Source: Anaeromyces robustus (taxonomy: Eukaryota; Neocallimastigomycota; Neocallimastigomycetes; Neocallimastigales; Neocallimastigaceae). From it: a stretch of DNA of 64,000 bases. The translations under genes and the position numbers were made by a program. Below the pieces are notes generated by a model. That model was not told the DNA's origin and searched no databases. It saw only the letters and a list, made by a program, of their open reading frames with translations. Below are positions 46,907 to 56,485 of this stretch, in pieces (the first letter of the stretch is position 1; the number at the start of each line of letters is the position of its first letter). The stretch covers positions 1 through 64,000 of the forward strand of contig MCFG01000382.1 of NCBI GenBank assembly GCA_002104895.1, given 5' to 3'.

Positions 46907-49006
46907 TTAATAATATAATATATAATTTTTGATATAGTATTCTAGTGAGTTAATTGAGACATAAGAATTAACGAATTGGGTAAACTTTCTAACAAAGTTT
47001 TTTGCAGTTCTTTTATCGCCGTTAAACTCTGGTGGTTTCATTCCGAAAACGTCCAGTGGACTCTTTTTGATGATTCCTTGGTTTTCCGCAAGAAAGGGCT
47101 GAGGTTGATTATCAGGAATAATTGTTTCATTAGTGTAGTCTCTAAGGAAATGTCGGATTGCTGTTAAATTAGCTTTAGATATTTTATATTTCCTATATGA
47201 ATGGTCATCACTAAAATTGGAAGCCGACGATGCTTGATTAAATCTTTTGTTTATATCAGCCATCATCTCTGGTTCAAAATCCATGTCGTCTGTCATTTTA
47301 TGAGGAGGGTTACTAGTAAATCTTGGATTTTTACTAAGTATTGGTTTAGAAGGTGATGCTAAATATTCTTTAAATGGTTCTTTTCCTTTATTTCTAGGTG
47401 GACTTGTTCTTGATGATGAAGTTCCTTTGTATTTACTTAAAGTTACTAATTCCCAATCATCAATCATTAGTTGTTTTAATTCTTCCGTATTTTCCACTTG
47501 ATAATGTCTTAATATGAAAGAGTTTACAGCTCCTTCAAATTCTTTTTGTCTTTCTTCTTTAGGAACGAAGATGATTTGATGATCTTTTGTTCTTTTCAAT
47601 TGAAGCATGTCTTTAATTTTTGGATATTTATCAATCATCACAAATATTAATTGGTTAGAATATAATGTATTATCTGATTCTTTAGGTAAGGTAGGAGGAG
47701 CACAGGCTTCAAAATGGTCTGTGATTTTTACTACCATTTCTTGAATAGCTTGAATGATCAAATTATTAGTATTTTCATATCCTTTTAATGTTCTTTCAAA
47801 TATTAGATAATTACGAGTTTCCAATGTTTCTAAGGCTGTAGATAATTCTTTAGCTGATTTCTTTTCTTGCTTAGAGAAGGCTAATACCCTTTGTTTAGCT
47901 GCATCATTAAGGGAAACTTTTATTGAACTGAGTTCAGTGGCGACCTCTCCAATAGAAGTAATTAATTGATTCAGTTCTTTCTGGTTTCCTTTTGGAATAA
48001 TCAATTTCAGTTTTTCTCTTAATTCTTTAGAGTAATTCTCCCATTCTCTCTGTTTATCCTTAATAACATCCTTTACTAACATTCGGCTTTCTTTAAGATC
48101 ATCTTGAACATTCTGTTCCAATTTCTTAAAATTATTTTCCATTAATTTAGTGGTATCCTTAGTGTTTTTTAAATATACGTTTATCTTATCATTGTCTTCT
48201 GCTAATTTATCTACTTCTAGTTTAGTTAGATCCCAGATTTTATTAATCCTTTTATTAAATTCTTCTTCGTTTTCATTTGCATTGATGTTGATTTGTTCAA
48301 ATAGTTTTGCTTGATCCTGTTTAAGTTCACTTCTCAATTTTTCTATTTGATCATGATATTCACCTTTTACCTTGGATTCCCATTGTTGGGAAGCTCCTTG
48401 AACTGTATTTAGAACATGTTGGTTATTTTCATTAGTGAAAACGTTGATTGAAGCTTCAAACTCGGCTTTGGTATCAATTATCATATTTTTCATTTTTTCT
48501 TCTAAGATTAGTTGAGTAATTTGATTATATAGGACGCGTTGTTTATCTTTATACTTGTCAGCTTTCTCTTGAACGCTACTTTGTATCATTAACGCTTGTA
48601 ACATTAAAGTAATATCTTCAGGCTTCTGGGCACAGGCTTGTTTAGCATTATCAGCATTGATTTGGCTTACTCTCCAATCACACCATAAGGTAAAAGTTTC
48701 TAAGTTTTGATAACCAAGATCTTCAATTCGAAATATTTCAGGGTTTATAAAGGTAATACCTCCTTGATCTGCTCCTGAGGCGGGATCCAATACTCTTGGT
48801 GGATCCTGGTCATTCGACGGTAAAACTATGATGTTTTCGAGTGTAATTTCGATGTTACTACTTGTAATTACAGCTTGAGCTGAATTTCTTATTTCCTCAA
48901 TTTGTACCATTTTCTGTGATATTGAATATATTAAATAGTTATTCGATTTAACTGAATTTCGGGAATGTATTGTCCCAAATAGTGAGGATAGATCTGAATC
49001 GGACAC
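46907..49006 (-). CDS. Second long coiled-coil Gag-like protein (699 codons from GTG; ATG at 48910)
   Basis: The frame opens with GTG at 49006; the first ATG is at 48910. Residues ~150-480 are Glu/Lys/Gln/Asn/Leu-rich with heptad spacing (coiled coil). A Ser/Arg/Pro linker near 540-580 (SSSRTSPPRNKGKEP) follows, then a capsid-like start at the end (FGMKPPEFNGDKRTAKNFVRKFTQF), the usual opening of Ty3-type capsid. No zinc knuckle or protease follows in frame. Upstream at 49070 is a possible LTR end (minus CTTTACA then ATAACA). Its layout parallels the 774-codon protein, so a long coiled-coil N-terminus seems typical of these Gags here. Broken or 3'-truncated element. Confidence 0.65.
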   Translation of the reverse strand: MSDSDLSSLFGTIHSRNSVKSNNYLIYSISQKMVQIEEIRNSAQAVITSSNIEITLENIIVLPSNDQDPPRVLDPASGADQGGITFINPEIFRIEDLGYQNLETFTLWCDWRVSQINADNAKQACAQKPEDITLMLQALMIQSSVQEKADKYKDKQRVLYNQITQLILEEKMKNMIIDTKAEFEASINVFTNENNQHVLNTVQGASQQWESKVKGEYHDQIEKLRSELKQDQAKLFEQININANENEEEFNKRINKIWDLTKLEVDKLAEDNDKINVYLKNTKDTTKLMENNFKKLEQNVQDDLKESRMLVKDVIKDKQREWENYSKELREKLKLIIPKGNQKELNQLITSIGEVATELSSIKVSLNDAAKQRVLAFSKQEKKSAKELSTALETLETRNYLIFERTLKGYENTNNLIIQAIQEMVVKITDHFEACAPPTLPKESDNTLYSNQLIFVMIDKYPKIKDMLQLKRTKDHQIIFVPKEERQKEFEGAVNSFILRHYQVENTEELKQLMIDDWELVTLSKYKGTSSSRTSPPRNKGKEPFKEYLASPSKPILSKNPRFTSNPPHKMTDDMDFEPEMMADINKRFNQASSASNFSDDHSYRKYKISKANLTAIRHFLRDYTNETIIPDNQPQPFLAENQGIIKKSPLDVFGMKPPEFNGDKRTAKNFVRKFTQFVNSYVSINSLEYYIKNYILYY

Positions 49007-49069
49007 GTTTTAAAATAAATTTTATTTCTTAATAGTTTATTATAATTTATTAATTAAGTATAATGTTAT

Positions 49070-49396
49070 TGTAAAGTTGGTCTTTTATTGGCTTATTATT
49101 CAATTATATTAAAACTTTACAATGATAAACCGACAATCGTTTTAACGATTAAAAGAATTTCTTCGAAGGAGGGCACTTAGATTTGTTTTTCCTTCAAATC
49201 GGCTCTTTATTATTTGGTAACTACTTAGGCCGGACCAGTTGTAACCGCCTAGGTTCGTTTGGATTAGTTTAATTTATGTCGGGTAATCCCTGGTTTGTAC
49301 TTTTTGTTGAGATAAAGCTTCTACTTCTTATTATGAAGGAACTTTAAGAGTTATGAAATTGTCTTCGCCTTAATGCTTACAGTTTCCTCTTTTACA
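49070..49396 (-). mobile_element. Possible LTR or leader upstream of the second coiled-coil Gag
   Basis: On the minus strand the interval begins TGTAAAAGAGG and ends CCAACTTTACA, followed by ATAACATTATAC, resembling an LTR end plus primer site. It is GC-richer than its surroundings and contains the palindrome AATCGTTTTAACGATT. No target duplication was found and the family E LTR abuts its left-hand edge, so this call is tentative. Confidence 0.3.
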
Positions 49397-49400
49397 CCAG

Positions 49401-50048
49401 TGTAAAGATATTATGCGCCACATTATAATATCTTTAATTGTAAATTCAGCCACTTTACAAGTAACTGAATTAAAAAAAATATTTCTGTAAAATTATTGTA
49501 AAACAATAATTTAAATCAATTAAATAAAGTTCAAAACAGAATAAATTATTAATTTATTTTGTGAAATATTAATTTTTTCACTTTTAATTTATAAAATTTT
49601 TCATTGTTTTTAAATTTAAAATATATAATAAATATATTATTAATATTAGAATAATAAATAAATAATAAATGAACTCAATTGAAATTATTTAGTCTTAGTT
49701 TTAATAGTTAATTTAAAATTTCTATTTTTAGAAATAATAAATAAATTTATTAAATAATAAAGTTTAGTTAGTTAGATAGTCCGTAAATAAATAGAAATTA
49801 AATATAAATAAATTAGTATAATATATAATAAATATAATTATGAAAAAATATAAAAATACTTCAAAATTTCTTAAATTTTGAAAGGTGTAATTGTTATTAA
49901 AAATTAAAATAAAATTTTAATTATTTAAATATTAACAAAACATTTTTTTAACAAAACAAATTTTTTATTTTCGTTATTTTTATTTTCTTATTTTAGTGTC
50001 GTGTTATTTGTCGTGTTATTGTAATCTATTTCTTGTTACTCCTTTACA
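49401..50048 (+). mobile_element. Family E LTR (648 bp), 5' LTR of the young chromovirus
   Basis: It starts TGTAAAGATATTATGCGCC and ends TTACTCCTTTACA, and is preceded by ACCAG (49396-49400). A TATA-like TATAAAAATAC lies near 49850. About 30-40 nt later is TAATTGTTAT (49888-49897), complementary to ATAACAATTA immediately after the LTR (50049-50058). It is nearly identical to 29655-30302. Confidence 0.9.
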
Positions 50049-50060
50049 ATAACAATTACC
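50049..50060 (+). promoter_or_regulatory. Probable self-priming primer-binding site
   Basis: ATAACAATTACC directly follows the 5' LTR. Its first ten bases are the exact complement of 49888-49897, near the predicted transcript start. It does not begin with TGG as tRNA-primed sites do. Self-priming is known for Tf1 and its relatives; its use here is inference. Confidence 0.6.
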
Positions 50061-50089
50061 TTTTTAAAACAAAGCGAAATACGTTACAA

Positions 50090-50182
50090 TAGCTACCAGC
50101 TTAAGGAACTACCCGTTTGGAACTACCAGCTTAAGGAACTACCTGCTGAAGAAACTACCCGTTTTAGGACTACTGGCTGAAG
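50090..50182 (+). repeat. Leader minisatellite
   Basis: GGAACTACC and close variants recur about six times, with alternating CGTTT and AGCTTAA or TGCTGAA spacers, in the 5' leader of the young chromovirus. Confidence 0.75.
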
Positions 50183-50192
50183 TAACCTAATT

Positions 50193-50327
50193 AAAAAAAA
50201 AAAAAAAAAAAAAAACCAACAGTATAAATTTATTGTATAATTGGGAACTCGACCGACACCCACTGCAATAGGGATAGCGTCCTGGTCGACTTCTTTTAAG
50301 TTATATAATAAGGAATTTTAATTTATT

Positions 50328-50380
<53 letters not shown>
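50193..50380 (+). repeat. Long A-runs and a TCGACC/GGTCGA hairpin in the gag leader
   Basis: About 23 A (50193-50215) and 52 A (50329-50380) flank a GC-richer patch with inverted TCGACC/GGTCGA. Runs this long are error-prone in sequencing, so their lengths are uncertain. Confidence 0.6.
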
Positions 50381-50384
<4 letters not shown>

Positions 50385-50465
50385 TATTCGAATACAAAAA
50401 AATTGTCAGATTTAATCATCATAAACAGAGTATTACAAAACCTCTCATTGGAGGAAGAAAAGAAT

Positions 50466-51929
50466 ATGGCCGGTATCAACCCACAAGTTAAATTTGTGAA
50501 TGATCCTCCATCATTCACAGGGAAAAAGGAAGATTTGGATGGATTCCTGACTAGAGCCGAGTTGGCTATGGAATCCAATCCAGAACGCTTCCTTGATGAT
50601 GAAACCAAGATACGATATTTGATATCGTATATGTTGGGAAGATCTTTAGAATGGGCGTCTATTTTACGAAGGAACAATAGTCCCCTTCTAAGGAATTATG
50701 AAGATTTTGTTCGTGAACTTAGGTCTAACTTCGGGGATTATACCACCGAAACAGTCGTTGCAAACGAGAAGCTTTGCAACTTGAGACAAAAGCGATTTGG
50801 CCATGTCTTTGAATATGTGACCCAGTTCCAAAGAATAAGTCAAAGCTCTGATTTCAACGAAAGTGCTAAGATTCACATGTTCATAAGAGGCCTAAATCAA
50901 CAACTAAGAGACCGATTAGCGGTAGTAGAGCCTAATCCAAACTCTTTAGAAAGACTATACAGAACAGTAGTCACAATCGAAAACTTAATCAAAAGGAACG
51001 ATAGATTGGAAAACTACTACCAATATGGTGAAGATGGTGACTCAATGGATATAGATCTTTACCGAATCAAAAGTGGAGAACGAAGTCACCGTTATCGACA
51101 AAATTTTAAAAGCCCATATACAGAAGAAAAACAAAGCTTTAACGAAGAAAGAAAGAAAGGTGTTTGCTTCCTTTGCAAAGAAAAAGGGCATATGAAATTC
51201 AACTGTCCAAACAGAAAGAGGCCAAAGCAAATGAAGGTTATTAAAAGAATTCTCAGAGAGAAAGGTTTAAAACCTGGAGCTACCGCTGGGTTGCATGAAG
51301 TAGAATTGAAGAAAATCAATATTGAAGAAGAAAAGAATAACATTATTGATTTTTATATAAGTACGAATGAAATCGATGAACAAAAAGTTAGAGTCCTTAT
51401 CGATTCTGGAGCAGATTTGAACTTTATTCATCCAGAATTCGCCAAACTAATCGGAATTAACCTTAACCGAATTGAAGAACCTTTTGGAGTATCTGGTCTA
51501 GGATATGGGGTTTCCAAGGTTAGGAAGGAAACTGAGAAATGTATTCTTAGACGCAAGAATCATTTCGAATTAATTAAGTTCTACGTGTTAAGAATTCCAG
51601 ATGTAGATGTTATTCTGGGTTTACCTTGGATTGAAAAGCATTGTCCTTCCAACTACCATGATAATAAAAAGTTAGCCTTTAGTTCTGGTTTTTGTGCAAG
51701 ATACTGCAATTACGGCAAAAGAAAAAGAAACTCTAAAAAGGGCAAAAAACCAGTTATTGAAATTGAACCTATTAACAAAGGAAAAGAAAAAAGAAAACAG
51801 TCCATCAAAACTCTGAACCAGGTGAAGGAAAAGTCCAGTGATGAGCCCTCTACTTCGACTATGACTCCGAGCGCTGACCTCCGTTGTGATGAAGAAGAAA
51901 AAGAATACTTTAAGGGAAGGTTAGTATAG
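50466..51929 (+). CDS. Gag-protease of the young chromovirus (487 residues from ATG 50466)
   Basis: The capsid domain opens with FVNDPPSFTGKKEDLDGFLT and continues through typical Ty3 helices (FTRAELAMES, IRYLISYMLGRSLEWASIL, LRDRLAV). A CCHC zinc knuckle (CFLCKEKGHMKFNC) lies near residues 233-246, followed by a basic segment. Retropepsin (VLIDSGADLNFIHPEFA near 310; VDVILGLPWIEKH near 380) comes next, then a Lys-rich tail. The frame is open upstream to a TTG at 50403; I chose the ATG because it precedes the conserved capsid opening. The frame looks whole. Its LTR and 5-bp flank pair it with the Pol at 30.3-33.5 kb rather than anything downstream. Confidence 0.9.
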   Translation: MAGINPQVKFVNDPPSFTGKKEDLDGFLTRAELAMESNPERFLDDETKIRYLISYMLGRSLEWASILRRNNSPLLRNYEDFVRELRSNFGDYTTETVVANEKLCNLRQKRFGHVFEYVTQFQRISQSSDFNESAKIHMFIRGLNQQLRDRLAVVEPNPNSLERLYRTVVTIENLIKRNDRLENYYQYGEDGDSMDIDLYRIKSGERSHRYRQNFKSPYTEEKQSFNEERKKGVCFLCKEKGHMKFNCPNRKRPKQMKVIKRILREKGLKPGATAGLHEVELKKINIEEEKNNIIDFYISTNEIDEQKVRVLIDSGADLNFIHPEFAKLIGINLNRIEEPFGVSGLGYGVSKVRKETEKCILRRKNHFELIKFYVLRIPDVDVILGLPWIEKHCPSNYHDNKKLAFSSGFCARYCNYGKRKRNSKKGKKPVIEIEPINKGKEKRKQSIKTLNQVKEKSSDEPSTSTMTPSADLRCDEEEKEYFKGRLV

Positions 51930-51935
51930 AAGGCT

Positions 51936-52250
51936 TTACAATTGATTTATTGTTTGATTTATTAGGAGTTGTTTTTCTTTTTTGTACTGTATAAAAAAAT
52001 TTTGAAGATCTTCATCCTCAGTATTATATTCAGATTCAGATTTCATTTTCAGTTGCAATTTTAGTTATACTAGGAGATTACGTACTCCCAATTATTAATT
52101 TAAATGGTCATTATCATCAGGACATTCTTCTGCTTTATGCCCAATTCGTTGGCATAATACACAAAAGTTTATTTTTAAATTTTCTAATTTATTTGTTATT
52201 TCGTTTAATTTTTCGGTAGTAGGCTTTAAATGTTATAACTTTATTATTTT
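51936..52250 (-). mobile_element. Relic Gag zinc knuckle
   Basis: Minus-strand sequence near 52200-52100 encodes CVLCQRIGHKAEEC, a CCHC zinc knuckle after a Lys/Asn-rich helix, followed by an acidic stretch. Protease sequence does not follow it here. The 33.65-kb relic on the plus strand begins with protease sequence of the same degree of decay. It is broken and old. Confidence 0.6.
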
Positions 52251-53641
52251 TGTGAATATGAAGGAGTTACATGAGAATAATAAAAATTACATGAGATATG
52301 ATTAAAAAAATAGTATGAAAAAGTTTTTCTTAGTACCGAAATACAAAAAATTTAAAAATTTCATACATTAAATTAAGGTTTTTAAGGTTACGTATAACGT
52401 ACCAATTCCTTACGTTAATGTATTACTCTTCTACTCTCTATACTATAGTATATAAGTTTTTCGAAAATAGTCTAAGTTAATTACGTGATCGGCATTACAA
52501 AACGTAATACTTCACGTAATTTAATATATATAATGTACTACTTTTCCCATAAAAGGAAATTCACTTCCGAAAAAGGAATCTCTATATATATGGGAATCGT
52601 ATTAATAGACATAATACTTATATATATTACGTACTTACATTAAAACATTATAAATATAGTAAAAAAATTTCATAAATTAATTAAGTGTAAGTATCTATAT
52701 CTATAAAGCTATTCTAAAAAGTAAAAATTTATCTATAAGTAGTACAAATAAAATTTTTTAATATAAGTATATAAAGTAATTAAATTTTTATCATTTAAAT
52801 ACATATTGAGAATTAAAATTAAACTGTCTATAGTAAATCAAAATAATTTTTTAATTTACATCTTGAAATTATTCTATAGAGTAAGTATTAAAATTTTAAT
52901 ATCCGAATACATCTCGAGAAAAGTAGGTTTAGAATATCTTAATAAATTTCTTCGCTGTTCAATACCTTTGTTAATATCATCTCTAGATTGAATATTATAA
53001 CGATTATTAATTGTTTAATATCTTTATAATTGATGTAAATGTCAAAATCAAAACTCTTTCTGTATTCAACATTTAATCTTGTATTTTCTATTTCTAAATT
53101 ATTAATATTTTTATCATTATTTTCAATATTCCTATAAATATCTATTTTTTTTAAAAGATAATTAATAAAAAAAACCCGAACCTGTTCTTCTTTTGAGTTT
53201 TGGTTCTTCAAGCCTCCCTAATATTCTTTTTCCGTTATTATTAATAAGTATAATTTCATTTTCTTGATATTCATTATCAATAGGACTAGCGTAATAATCA
53301 TTATCGTTGAAATCTACAGGTAAATTATATTTTCTTCTTAATTCATAAATTGAAATGACAACTTGCTAAATCTTAAATTTAACTTACACCAATATACAAA
53401 AAATTAATAAAATAATTCAAAAAACAAATATCAACAATATTTATTAACACACCATAGACTCATTTCAACAATTAGTTTTGAAATTTCAACAAAATTCATA
53501 ATTAATTTAAATCTCATTTCAAAAAATTTTTTTCAATTTTTCCTATAAATTAAATAATTATAAAAATTAATTACACTTCAATTTTTATTTAAAATTTAAC
53601 ATTCAATCATTTGAAATCTTTATTACAAAAATTATTATTTT
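52251..53641 (-). other. A+T-rich region with an unidentified reading fragment
   Basis: Between 53370 and 52939 minus-strand frames encode a Tyr/Asp/Asn-rich stretch (YNLPVDFNDNDYYASPIDNE) followed by RILGRLEEPK and an Ile/Asn-rich part. I do not recognise it. From 52251 to 52930 no frame or repeat can be supported; TACGTA-rich patches near 52390-52640 are slightly GC-richer. Confidence 0.35.
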
Positions 53642-54558
53642 TGTAACGGAACGGTTGTTCCAATATTACAATTTACACCAGAACTGAAAATGAACACGAA
53701 AATAAAATAAAAGAAAGTGATTATACTTTGTAATATCGGAACACCTTTCCTTTGTTAACCCGGAAGGTCGGCGTCGATATATATTAGTATAATTTTAATT
53801 TATTTTTTATTTAAAATTTGTTTTATTAGAATATAGTTTTATTAATTATTAAAAATTAATAATAACTAATCTTTGTAGTATTTCAAACTACTTATGAATT
53901 AATTATTACTAATATATATAAAGTTATAAAAGAATAAAAGCACAAAGAAAAATATTTTTAACTAAAGATTTTACACCTATTTATACTTTTTGCGGAAAAA
54001 TAGTTTTAAAAATAAAAGTTCATAAAAAATAATAAAAATTGCTAGAAACTAAGATATTTTGTTATAAAATGAATCTCATAGAAAAATAAAGAAATATTAT
54101 ATAATTTTTTCTTAAAGTTTCTAATTTTATTCCATTTAATACTAATATATATAAAGTTATAAAAGAATAAAAGCACAAAGAAAAATATTTTTAACTAAAG
54201 ATTTTACACCTATTTATACTTTTTGCGGAAAAATAGTTTTAAAAATAAAAGTTCATAAAAAATAATAAAAATTGCTAGAAACTAAGATATTTTGTTATAA
54301 AATGAATCTCATAGAAAAATAAAGAAATATTATATAATTTTTTCTTAAAGTTTCTAATTTTATTCCATTTAATTCTATAAAGAAATACAGAAATAAAATA
54401 CAGAAACAAATACAGAATAAAATACAGAAATTTATAATAAATAAATTTAAAATAAAATTTTTATAAAATTTGGAACAAGGTGTGAGTCGAACCCAGAGTG
54501 CTCGCCAAGATGATCATAGTTACTAACCACTAGACCATGGTTACTATTTTACTAATTG
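53642..54558 (-). mobile_element. Family A LTR with an internal ~232-bp tandem duplication
   Basis: On the plus strand it begins TGTAACGGAACGG, carries the hairpin, TATA-like and tRNA-like parts in reverse, and is cut short at its family A start next to TGATAAAGAATG. The segment 53909-54140 is repeated at 54141-54372 almost exactly. It probably abuts another LTR-like sequence inserted near 54559. Confidence 0.8.
54471..54544 (-). other. tRNA-like module in family A LTR (copy 4)
   Basis: The 74-nt module on the minus strand has two or three changes relative to copy 1 in the anticodon-arm region; both box motifs are intact. Confidence 0.55.
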
Positions 54559-55500
54559 TGATAAAGAATGAAATTTATAAAAATATAATTAATATTTGCT
54601 GAATTTCAAAAATATTATAAAATTATTTAAATATAAATTATAAAATATTTAATTATTTAAATAATATTTAATATAAACAAATTATTTATTTTAACTATTT
54701 AATGTTCTTAATTTTAATAAATTAATATTTTATTTATAAACAAACTTAAAAATAAGAAAATAATATAAAAAGAAAATGTAAAATTAATATTTTTAAAAAT
54801 TGTTACTAATTATCCATAAAAATTAGAATAATAATAATAATAATAATTAGAATAATAATATTATTTAAAATAACTACTAGATTAATAATAATTAAAGATT
54901 ATAATAACAAATTTTATAATGTTTTTAATAACTAGATTTTAATATTTTTAATACATAAACGAGATGTATTAAATAAATTTATAATTTTAATAAAAGTAAT
55001 TTTAAAACTAAAATACTAAACTTAATAAATTTCTTTTAAATTTTATAATTAAATATGATTTATACAATCATATCTTGAACAATGAAGTTATCACTTTCTA
55101 TTTAATAGAATTAAGATAATTTCAAAATTGTTTCAATGGTGGAGAATCCGGGCGAGATGTGGATTACTTTCTACGGATGTGGATAATCCTCTAGCCTTCT
55201 TTTAATCTACTGTGTAGCTAACCTTTAGGCTTGGAAAATATATAAGCAACCTTATATATCTACCTTGTTCCCCAAAAGCAAACTCACAGACTCTCTTTGA
55301 ATAAAACAACAAGAATAAAATACAATAAATTAACACATAATAAGTATTATTATAAATTATATAATAAAAAGTAGATTAAATGTGGAATATGCCTAATATT
55401 CCCAACAGTTAATCGAATATATAGTTATACTAGATGTGAAGTTATAATTACTCCCAACAGCTAGTCAATGACTATATAATTATATAAAATAATAATATTT
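54559..55500 (+). mobile_element. LTR-like sequence and leader with TGGTGGAGAATCCGGGCG motif
   Basis: From TGATAAAGAATG to about 55135 it matches a stretch near 15230-15440. It ends TTGTTTCA, followed one base later by TGGTGGAGAATCCGGGCG (55137-55154), which has the form of a tRNA-complementary primer site. The same 18-mer occurs at 57592-57609. Downstream is a GC-richer leader with the hairpin ATATATAAG/CTTATATAT (near 55230-55255) and two CCCAACAG sites. An alternative reading is that the 18-mer is the 3' end of an LTR on the minus strand that starts TGTTGGGAATATT near 55407. I cannot decide. Confidence 0.45.
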
Positions 55501-55509
55501 AACAATGTA

Positions 55510-56067
55510 ATAAATTGTAAAAAATAAGTAAATTATTTTACACAATTATTTTGATTGACCCAACAGGTCTACACAGAAAGTAAATCAGAAAAGAAAATTG
55601 GTTTTATAAGAACTTGTTTTATTAGATTTATTAAAAGTAAAAATTTATTTATTTATTAATTAATTTTGTAATATTCTGAATTACTTATAATTAATTAATA
55701 AAATCGCGAAGAATTAATCATTAAAAAATTTTACACCTATTTATACTTTTTACGGAAAAATAGTTTTCTTCGTAAAAAGTTATTTAAAATTTCTAGAAAC
55801 TTTTGATTAAAATCTTATAGAAAAATTTAGAAAAATTTAATATAAAAGTTGTCTTAAATTTTTGATTGTATTCTATTAATTTCTACGTAAAATACAGGAA
55901 TAAAAATACAGAAATAAAATACAGAAATTTATAATAAAAATTTAAAAAATAAAATTTTAATAAAGTTTGTAACAAGTGTGAGTCGAACCCAGAGTGTTCG
56001 CCCAGATGGTCATAGTGACTAACCACTAGACCATGGTTACTATTTTATTAATTGTGAGATTCGTTAC
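55510..56067 (-). mobile_element. Family A LTR, 3' LTR of the truncated chromovirus
   Basis: It starts on the minus strand at 56067 with TGTAACGAATCTCACAATT, directly after the purine tract GAAGGAGGA. The tRNA-like module and TATA-like region follow. The far end near 55510-55560 is diverged and not fixed. This copy links family A to the integrase-chromodomain fragment on its right. Confidence 0.7.
55967..56040 (-). other. tRNA-like module in family A LTR (copy 5)
   Basis: A 74-nt minus-strand module close to copy 1, with box motifs intact and one change next to the D-loop-like part. Confidence 0.55.
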
Positions 56068-56379
56068 ATGGTCCTCCTTCAGGATTCGGATACCAGACGA
56101 ATCTTAAAGCTAGGCTAAACTATACTAAAAAATTTTTTAAATTTTAAACTATACTATATAGGTGTAAAAATAAGATAATTTGATATTAATAAAGATACAT
56201 GAATATTAATAAGGTTTACATGATATTAATAAAAATTTTTTTTTATTTCATAAGAATATTAATAAGTTTTAATTTTATAAGTTTGATATTAATAAAATAA
56301 TTATTTGACTAAGTAATATTAATAAATTTTAATTTTATAACTAATATAGGTTTGATATTAATAAGTATTGATAAATTTT

Positions 56380-56421
<42 letters not shown>

Positions 56422-56485
56422 TAAGTAATAAATTTAGTTTGATATTAATAAAGTATTAGATAAATTCGTTCAGAATCTAAGTTCT
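56068..56485 (-). other. Chromovirus 3' untranslated region with purine tract and 37-T run
   Basis: The minus strand ends CCTGAAGGAGGACCA at the LTR edge (purine tract). GATATTAATAA units recur through the region, and 56382-56418 is an uninterrupted T-run. The region matches 8270-8585. Confidence 0.65.
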
